Of a stretch of DNA of 10,098 nucleotides, positions 6,173-10,098 are shown piece by piece. Location of the stretch: positions 1-10,098 of the forward strand of contig PWVY01000094.1 in the NCBI GenBank assembly GCA_003561665.1, given 5' to 3'. Numbering within the stretch: position 1 is the first letter of the stretch; the number at the start of each line of letters is the position of its first letter. Source of the DNA: Thermoplasmata archaeon (GTDB lineage Archaea; Thermoplasmatota; SW-10-69-26). Below the pieces are notes generated by a model. That model saw nothing but the letters and a program-made list of their open reading frames with translations, had not been told where the DNA came from and did not search any database. The position numbers and the translations under genes are program-made.

Positions 6173-7750
6173 TTACGCAGGCATCGCTTCGTTAAGGAGG
6201 GATTCCTCGATGGGCAGGTCCACGGCTTCTCCGATCTCGCTCCACGTGGGCCCTGGGGTGTAGTGGACGGTTCGGCCTTGGCGGTTGCGCTCGACGAGTT
6301 CGGCGTCGAGCAGGCGGTTGATGTGCCAGTTGGCAAGGCTGGGGCTGATGTCAAGCTTCTCGCAGATGCTGGATTGGTTTAGGCCGGGGTCTTCAAGGAT
6401 GGTCTTGGCGACCTGGTTCGTGGTGTCGTTCTGGAGGAGGCTGAGCACTTCTCTTGTTCGCTCAAGGAACCCTGAGGCGGGGAAGAATCGCCGGTAACGA
6501 CCTTTCTTTTCGCTCGTGACGAACCCGTTTTTTTCGAGGCGGCGTAAGTGGTACACGGTGGTTCCCCAGCCGGTTTCCGAGGCTTCGCTGAGGGCATGCG
6601 CGTGGATGCCGGGATCGTCTTTGACGAGGTTGAAGAGGGCGCGTCGTACGTCATGGTTGAGGAGGTCGTCTTTCTTGATGCGGGAGTACAGGGGCATCAA
6701 GCCGATCGTGGTGATCCATGAGGCGCGGGGCCAGTAGTAGGCAAGCAAGGCCGTGGAGGCGATGACGGTGCCGGTGGCGCCCGCGACCGTCAGGGTGCTC
6801 ACGCGGTCCTCGTCGGGCGTGGGCTGGGAAGGCGTGACCATGCCTTGCGTGGCGATGAACCAACCCATGGGTGGCTCATCGTCCGGGTTGGTTTGGGCCC
6901 CTGTGATGGTGATGCGGGCGTCGTAGATCGTTTCGTTCGTTTCCCCGGTCGTGTTCATGATGGTGCCTTCGTCCACGGTGATTTCGGCCTGTTCGGCTTC
7001 AAGGAACAAGGGGACGTTGGGCGTTATTGTGAGCGGGGCATCCCATTGGGAGACGGCGGTGTGAGCGTTCACGTTGGCATAGATCAAGGTTAAGGTCCGC
7101 TGGTAAGGGATGGCCGGGTGGTCGGTCTCCTCCCAATGCCAGCCGGTGAGGATGTCCTCGCTCGCGTCGTTTAGGGTGAGCGTGACGCGCGTATCCATGG
7201 TGATCAGGCGTTGGATGCCTTGGACGGTGAGGGATGCCTGATCATCAGCCACCAGGAGAGGGCCTTCCTCAAGCGTGAGGGTCCGCATCCTCTCCTCCGC
7301 GTCGCTGTCGGATGCGAAGCTTCGTGTCTCGTTCTCCCCTTGGAGCGTGAGCATCGCGTGAGCGGTGCTGGTTTCGATGGTGGCTTGCTGGCTTGTGATC
7401 CCTATACGGGGTTGGCGGTCCTCATCCAAGATCGGGACAACGGTGAGTGACCCCCCGGATGCATCAACCGAGCTGCGGGAGGTGTCCGCGCTTCCCCACA
7501 TGCAGGCGCTTTCCTGTTGATCCATGCAGGGAACGTGCTTGGCCCAAACGTCAAGGGAGCCTGTTAAGGTGCTAGAAACCAAGGGTACGGTGCCCCCGTC
7601 AAGGAGCACCGCGCCCCCTTCCGCTTGCGCGTCTAGGCCGGTCACGTTGAACGGAGCTTGCACATGCGCTTCTTCGCTGCCTGCCGCAGGCGCGGCGAGC
7701 ACGAGAACGATGGCCGCCCCGGCTGCAAGCAAGAGCCCGGTTCGAATCAC
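6173..7750 (-). CDS. Membrane-anchored regulator: signal peptide, large extracytoplasmic domain, one TM helix, tandem winged-helix domains
   Basis: The product is 525 residues from the GTG at 7750. Residues 4-23 are a hydrophobic signal-type segment ending AAPAAGS. Residues 25-317 are rich in beta-forming stretches of the LTLT or SLTV type, with Cys75 and Cys83 as a possible disulfide; I do not recognise this domain. About 318-341 is a membrane helix. After the juxtamembrane LMPLYSRIK, two winged-helix domains follow: 362-425 (recognition region GWGTTVYHLRRLEKNGF, wing KKGRYRRFF) and 430-498 (LDISPSLANWHINRLL, ending VHYTP). The DNA-binding part would be cytoplasmic. The likely role is a one-component regulator that senses an envelope signal and stays at the membrane; ligand and targets are unknown. 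The frame runs up to 7813, but a TATA-like box at 7773-7780 sits about 27 bp before the GTG at 7750, which argues for the shorter form. Confidence 0.8.
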   Translation of the reverse strand: MIRTGLLLAAGAAIVLVLAAPAAGSEEAHVQAPFNVTGLDAQAEGGAVLLDGGTVPLVSSTLTGSLDVWAKHVPCMDQQESACMWGSADTSRSSVDASGGSLTVVPILDEDRQPRIGITSQQATIETSTAHAMLTLQGENETRSFASDSDAEERMRTLTLEEGPLLVADDQASLTVQGIQRLITMDTRVTLTLNDASEDILTGWHWEETDHPAIPYQRTLTLIYANVNAHTAVSQWDAPLTITPNVPLFLEAEQAEITVDEGTIMNTTGETNETIYDARITITGAQTNPDDEPPMGWFIATQGMVTPSQPTPDEDRVSTLTVAGATGTVIASTALLAYYWPRASWITTIGLMPLYSRIKKDDLLNHDVRRALFNLVKDDPGIHAHALSEASETGWGTTVYHLRRLEKNGFVTSEKKGRYRRFFPASGFLERTREVLSLLQNDTTNQVAKTILEDPGLNQSSICEKLDISPSLANWHINRLLDAELVERNRQGRTVHYTPGPTWSEIGEAVDLPIEESLLNEAMPA

Positions 7751-7772
7751 GTTCTTCCACGCGCAAGGCCCG

Positions 7773-7780
7773 TACTTAAA
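7773..7780 (-). promoter_or_regulatory. TATA box of the large membrane regulator
   Basis: Read on the minus strand, TTTAAGTA is a good archaeal TATA box. Its centre is about 27 bp before the GTG at 7750, which puts the transcription start at or next to the start codon, implying a leaderless mRNA. This supports the 7750 start over the more upstream GTG at 7813. Confidence 0.6.
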
Positions 7781-7793
7781 CGTTCTCTGGACC

Positions 7794-7823
7794 GTGTTGA
7801 AACGTTGAACCACGTTTCAACAC
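7794..7823. repeat. Perfect 11-bp inverted repeat, probable operator
   Basis: GTGTTGAAACG (7794-7804) and its exact reverse complement CGTTTCAACAC (7813-7823) are separated by 8 bp. The 30-bp dyad lies in the divergent regulator/TraB-like intergenic region, 13 bp upstream of the regulator's TATA box and 67 bp upstream of the other. Half-sites 19 bp apart centre to centre suit a dimer or a tandem winged-helix protein. Autoregulation by the adjacent regulator is inference. Confidence 0.65.
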
Positions 7824-7890
7824 CCTGCCCCCTCACGGTGGAACATGGAACACCAGCGCTTCCAAGGCTCCCGAGGGCTCGAGCACAGGG

Positions 7891-7897
7891 TTTAAAA
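7891..7897 (+). promoter_or_regulatory. TATA box of the TraB-like gene
   Basis: TTTAAAA stands out in a GC-rich spacer, and its centre is about 27-28 bp before the GTG at 7922. That spacing fits a leaderless archaeal transcript and decides the start chosen for the gene. Confidence 0.6.
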
Positions 7898-7921
7898 CGG
7901 CGGGCGGTCCCTTCGACCTTT

Positions 7922-8563
7922 GTGGAGCGCATCCACGTCCAATCCCTTCCCCACAGCGTGCACCTGCTTGGGGCCTGTCAAGGCCTGGAAGGGGAAGCCA
8001 AGCTCACGCACGAAGCGATCCTTGAGATTCAGCCACGCTTCGTCGCCCTGGGACTGGACCCGTACCTGGTGGATCACGTCGACGCGTTCGAAGCGGGCAG
8101 CCAATTCAGCGTCGAGGACAAGGTCTACCGGTCAGGCCTCGAAGAGTGGGGATCCGTCACGCTTCCTCCACCCGAATACGCTGCCGCCATCGACGCCGCG
8201 GACGATGTCGGCGCCAACGTCGAAGGCGTCGATCTTCCCGAGGGCGAGTACATGGACCGCTACACGGACATCGTGAGCGTGTTCGACTTGACCCGAAGAG
8301 CGCTCCGAGTCCGATGGATGAAGACCCGACCCCCCAACACGACGACCCCCGCCGCGTTCTGCCAAGCCTTCGACGAGCAGGTCAACCAAGGCCCCTACCG
8401 CGAACTTGAGGAAGCCCGAGAACGCCAAATCGCGGACCGGTTGGAGACCCTTGCCCACGACGGGAGCGTCGCATGCGTCATCGAGATCCAACGCCTCGAC
8501 GGGGTTGAAACCCGCCTTCGGGCCAACAGCCCACGGGGCAAGCCCCACGAAGCAACCACGTGA
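7922..8563 (+). CDS. Degenerate TraB/PrgY-like protein (putative pseudoenzyme)
   Basis: The product is 213 residues from the GTG at 7922. The frame runs further upstream, but that part is antisense to the divergent regulator and crosses its promoter. The fold pattern resembles TraB/PrgY proteins: an N-terminal strand-loop SVHLLGACQG (12-21), then LTHEAILEIQPRFVALGLD (28-46) where the family has VxEVRPDVVAVELD, a middle helical part, and ELEEARERQIADRLETL (161-177) leading to ACVIEIQRLDGV (184-195). In active TraB/Tiki relatives the first and last motifs are GxxH, of the GTAH and GAGH types. Here they read GACQ (17-20) and IEIQ (187-190), with Gln for His in both, and the family VELD is GLD. 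No membrane helix is seen, unlike many archaeal relatives. It is probably a non-catalytic or altered member, and its function is unknown. It lies between two paralogous membrane regulators. Confidence 0.55.
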   Translation: MERIHVQSLPHSVHLLGACQGLEGEAKLTHEAILEIQPRFVALGLDPYLVDHVDAFEAGSQFSVEDKVYRSGLEEWGSVTLPPPEYAAAIDAADDVGANVEGVDLPEGEYMDRYTDIVSVFDLTRRALRVRWMKTRPPNTTTPAAFCQAFDEQVNQGPYRELEEARERQIADRLETLAHDGSVACVIEIQRLDGVETRLRANSPRGKPHEATT

Positions 8564-8664
8564 CCATGCCCCCAGGCACCCTTGACCCACGCACCCGTGG
8601 CCAGGTCCTCACAAGGGGCCATCGACGCTTGGCCACCTCGTTCCACGCGAACATCCAGAGCGCT

Positions 8665-8671
8665 CTTATAC
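8665..8671 (+). promoter_or_regulatory. TATA-like box of the small membrane regulator
   Basis: CTTATAC is the clearest TATA-like element in the 160-bp spacer 8564-8723. A start about 27 bp downstream would fall near 8695 and leave a 5' leader of roughly 29 bases, unlike the leaderless layout of the two neighbouring genes. Confidence 0.45.
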
Positions 8672-8694
8672 CCCATCCTGAGAGAGGCTTCCAA

Positions 8695-8715
8695 CGCGGG
8701 AACCCCCCGCGGAGG
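8695..8715 (+). promoter_or_regulatory. 5'-leader GC hairpin next to a Shine-Dalgarno site
   Basis: CGCGGG (8695-8700) and CCCGCG (8706-8711) form a six-pair GC stem with a five-base loop. Immediately after it is GGAGG (8711-8715), 8 bases before the ATG at 8724, the best ribosome-binding site in the window. The stem includes the first G of that site, so folding could reduce its access. Confidence 0.45.
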
Positions 8716-8723
8716 ACCCAGCC

Positions 8724-9653
8724 ATGCACCCGCTCGTCGTCATCACCCTCGCTCCCATGCTTGCCTCCGGCCTTCTCACGCCCGGAGTCACGCTAGACGA
8801 ACCCGCGGTGCAAGAAACCGACCAAGGCCTCGAAACCGAGATCCAGGCCGAAGGAACGGCCACGGATGACGTCAGCGTGCACGCCAGCGTCGCCACGAAG
8901 ACCGTCCCCGATCAAACCACGATCAGCATCCTTGCAGGGGCAAACATACCCGAAGCCAACGCACCCCTAACCCCAAGCTTAGACCCGCAAGCGAACGAAG
9001 AAGCCACGCTTGAGCACGATGCTCCTCTAAACGACGAAGAAGCAAAGGAAGAAACCAGCGCCACCCCCATCCCCCTCCCCGAACCCGAAGAAGCCGCCAT
9101 CCCCGCCGGGTTGGCCGTCCTCGGCGCCGCCGCCTACGCCGCCATCCGATGGCGCTACTTGATCCCCGGCCTCCTCCCCCTTTACACCCGCATCAGCGAC
9201 GACAAACTCCTCGAGAACAAGACCCGCAAACAACTCGTCGACATCATCGAAGAAGAACCAGGGCTCTCCCAACAAGAACTATGCAACGCCGTCGACGCCG
9301 GCTGGGGCAACACCACCTACCACCTCCAACGCCTCGAACAAGCCGGGTTCATCCGATCCAAGAAACAAGGCCATCATCGACGGTTCTACCGAACCGGAAC
9401 GGTCGAAAACCAAGACATCGAAGCCCTCGGCGTCCTCAAAAACGATAACGCGAACAAGATCGCCCGCTACCTCATCAACGATCCCGGCGCGAACCAAAAA
9501 GACGTGTGCGAAGCGCTCGATATAAGCCCCAGCCTCGCACACAAATGGATCAAACGCCTTGAGGAGAACGAGCTCGTCGAAAGCGAACGAGAATGGCGAA
9601 GCAAACACTACACCCCCCACGAACGGCTCCAACACCTCGTCGAAGCGGTCTAA
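8724..9653 (+). CDS. Small membrane-anchored tandem winged-helix regulator, paralogue of the large one
   Basis: The 309-residue product has a short signal-type segment (about 1-18), an acidic, low-complexity Pro/Glu-rich extracytoplasmic stretch (about 20-122), a membrane helix (about 125-142), and the juxtamembrane motif LLPLYTRI (150-157). Winged-helix domain 1 (162-224) contains GWGNTTYHLQRLEQAGF and wing KKQGHHRRFY. Domain 2 (232-297) contains LDISPSLAHKWIKRL and ends KHYTP. These blocks match the large regulator at 6173-7750 in the same order with no large gap, so the two are paralogues that share the DNA-binding half and differ in the sensor half. The sensor here is very short and looks unstructured, so it may act as a partner or modulator rather than bind a ligand. 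ATG 8724 is supported by GGAGG 8 bases upstream. It converges with the LOG-like gene across 30 bp. Targets are unknown. Confidence 0.8.
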   Translation: MHPLVVITLAPMLASGLLTPGVTLDEPAVQETDQGLETEIQAEGTATDDVSVHASVATKTVPDQTTISILAGANIPEANAPLTPSLDPQANEEATLEHDAPLNDEEAKEETSATPIPLPEPEEAAIPAGLAVLGAAAYAAIRWRYLIPGLLPLYTRISDDKLLENKTRKQLVDIIEEEPGLSQQELCNAVDAGWGNTTYHLQRLEQAGFIRSKKQGHHRRFYRTGTVENQDIEALGVLKNDNANKIARYLINDPGANQKDVCEALDISPSLAHKWIKRLEENELVESEREWRSKHYTPHERLQHLVEAV

Positions 9654-9683
9654 GAGGAAACCCAAGCAGCAAGCAACAAGGCC

Positions 9684-10098
9684 TCAACCACGAACCAAAC
9701 CCTCCACCTCGTCCAACGCCTCCCGAGGTGACGATGCCACCATCACAGCATCCCTCAACTGATCCGGAACCTCCCCCTTAGGCCAACCCAACAACACAAC
9801 CGGCGTGCCCACCTTCACCGCGAACGCGACCTCGCTCAACGTTCCAGCCCCCCCACGGCAAGCCACGACCACGTCGCTTGACAACACGTTCACAACGTTC
9901 CGAGCTTCCCCCATGCCAGTCGCGATCCGATGCGTCAAACCCGAAGCCGCCCCCTCCGCATCCGTATCATCCCACGGCAACACACCGATCACGGTACCCT
10001 CCATCGACCGAGCCCCCTCCGTCGCCGCCTCCATCACACCCGCATCACGCCCCCCATTCAACAGCGTCCATCCCATCTCTGCAACGCGACGACCCACC
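9684..10098 (-). CDS. LOG/TIGR00725-like Rossmann nucleotide-binding protein (N-terminus beyond window)
   Basis: About 137 C-terminal residues are present. The frame is open to the right edge, and the GTG at 10097 is likely internal because the family's first Rossmann strand (MIGVIG type) is missing. Visible landmarks in fragment numbering are LLNGGRDAGVMEAATEGA (12-29), TGMGEARNVVNVLSSDVVVA (60-79) and the phosphate-binding motif RGGAGTLSE (81-89), followed by VKVGTPVVLLG. This is the SLOG/lysine-decarboxylase-like fold of TIGR00725 proteins, related to LOG cytokinin-nucleotide phosphoribohydrolases and to molybdenum cofactor carrier proteins. It likely binds or cleaves a nucleoside monophosphate in the cytoplasm, but the substrate cannot be read from the sequence. 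The gene runs convergently with the small membrane regulator, 30 bp from it. Confidence 0.8.
   Translation of the reverse strand, partial: VGRRVAEMGWTLLNGGRDAGVMEAATEGARSMEGTVIGVLPWDDTDAEGAASGLTHRIATGMGEARNVVNVLSSDVVVACRGGAGTLSEVAFAVKVGTPVVLLGWPKGEVPDQLRDAVMVASSPREALDEVEGLVRG

Noticed and set aside
7751..7813. Upstream GTG start for the large regulator
   Set aside because: It would place the TATA box and half of the inverted repeat inside the coding region, and it puts an extra polar stretch before the signal segment.
7658..7921. Upstream extension of the TraB-like reading frame
   Set aside because: It is antisense to the signal-peptide region of the large regulator and crosses the inverted repeat and both promoters; the TATA spacing supports the GTG at 7922.
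8503..8514. GTTGAAAC copy inside the TraB-like gene as a second operator half-site
   Set aside because: It is a single short match in coding sequence without the long inverted arm, so chance is enough to explain it.
8560..8869. Short plus-strand frames across the spacer before the small regulator
   Set aside because: Pro/Arg-rich translations without motifs that run into the regulator gene out of frame; the spacer is better explained as promoter and leader.
9559..9781. Plus-strand frames across the end of the small regulator
   Set aside because: Pro/Ser/Asn-rich translations in the wrong frame over two well-supported convergent genes.

Overview
This window looks like a stretch of archaeal chromosome, G+C-rich by eye, most plausibly from a euryarchaeote near Thermoplasmatota. 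That placement is inference. It rests on an archaeal-type pantoate kinase C-terminus, a ribose-1,5-bisphosphate isomerase, membrane-anchored tandem winged-helix regulators, and TATA-like boxes about 27 bp upstream of GTG start codons (leaderless transcription). There are no rRNA or tRNA genes, insertion sequences, CRISPR arrays or phage genes. Both edges cut through genes.

Layout. 1-308: C-terminal part of a GHMP kinase, probably pantoate kinase (+). 305-1000: endonuclease III (-). 1055-2557: M32 metallocarboxypeptidase (+). 2559-3386: class II glutamine amidotransferase of the YafJ/EgtC type (-). 3445-4413: haloalkane-dehalogenase-like alpha/beta hydrolase (+). 4423-5163: MGAT/PlsC-like acyltransferase (-). 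5213-6145: ribose-1,5-bisphosphate isomerase (-). 6173-7750: large membrane-anchored tandem winged-helix regulator (-). 7922-8563: degenerate TraB-like protein (+). 8724-9653: second, smaller membrane-anchored tandem winged-helix regulator (+). 9684-10098: 5'-truncated LOG/TIGR00725-like nucleotide-binding protein (-). Packing is tight. Convergent neighbours overlap by 3 bp or lie 1, 9 and 30 bp apart, and no stretch above 300 bp lacks a gene.

The left part (1-5163) is a collection of single housekeeping or catabolic genes with no obvious shared pathway. On the minus strand the large regulator, the R15P isomerase and the acyltransferase run in one direction with gaps of 27 and 49 bp, so partial co-transcription is possible.

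The most interesting part is 6173-9653. Two paralogous regulators, each built as signal peptide, extracytoplasmic region, one membrane helix and two cytoplasmic winged-helix domains, flank a TraB-like protein that appears to have lost both GxxH motifs. The large regulator and the TraB-like gene diverge from a 171-bp region that holds a TATA-like box about 27 bp from each GTG start and a perfect 11-bp inverted repeat. This could be a membrane-sensing regulatory module that controls itself; that function is inferred and not shown by the sequence.
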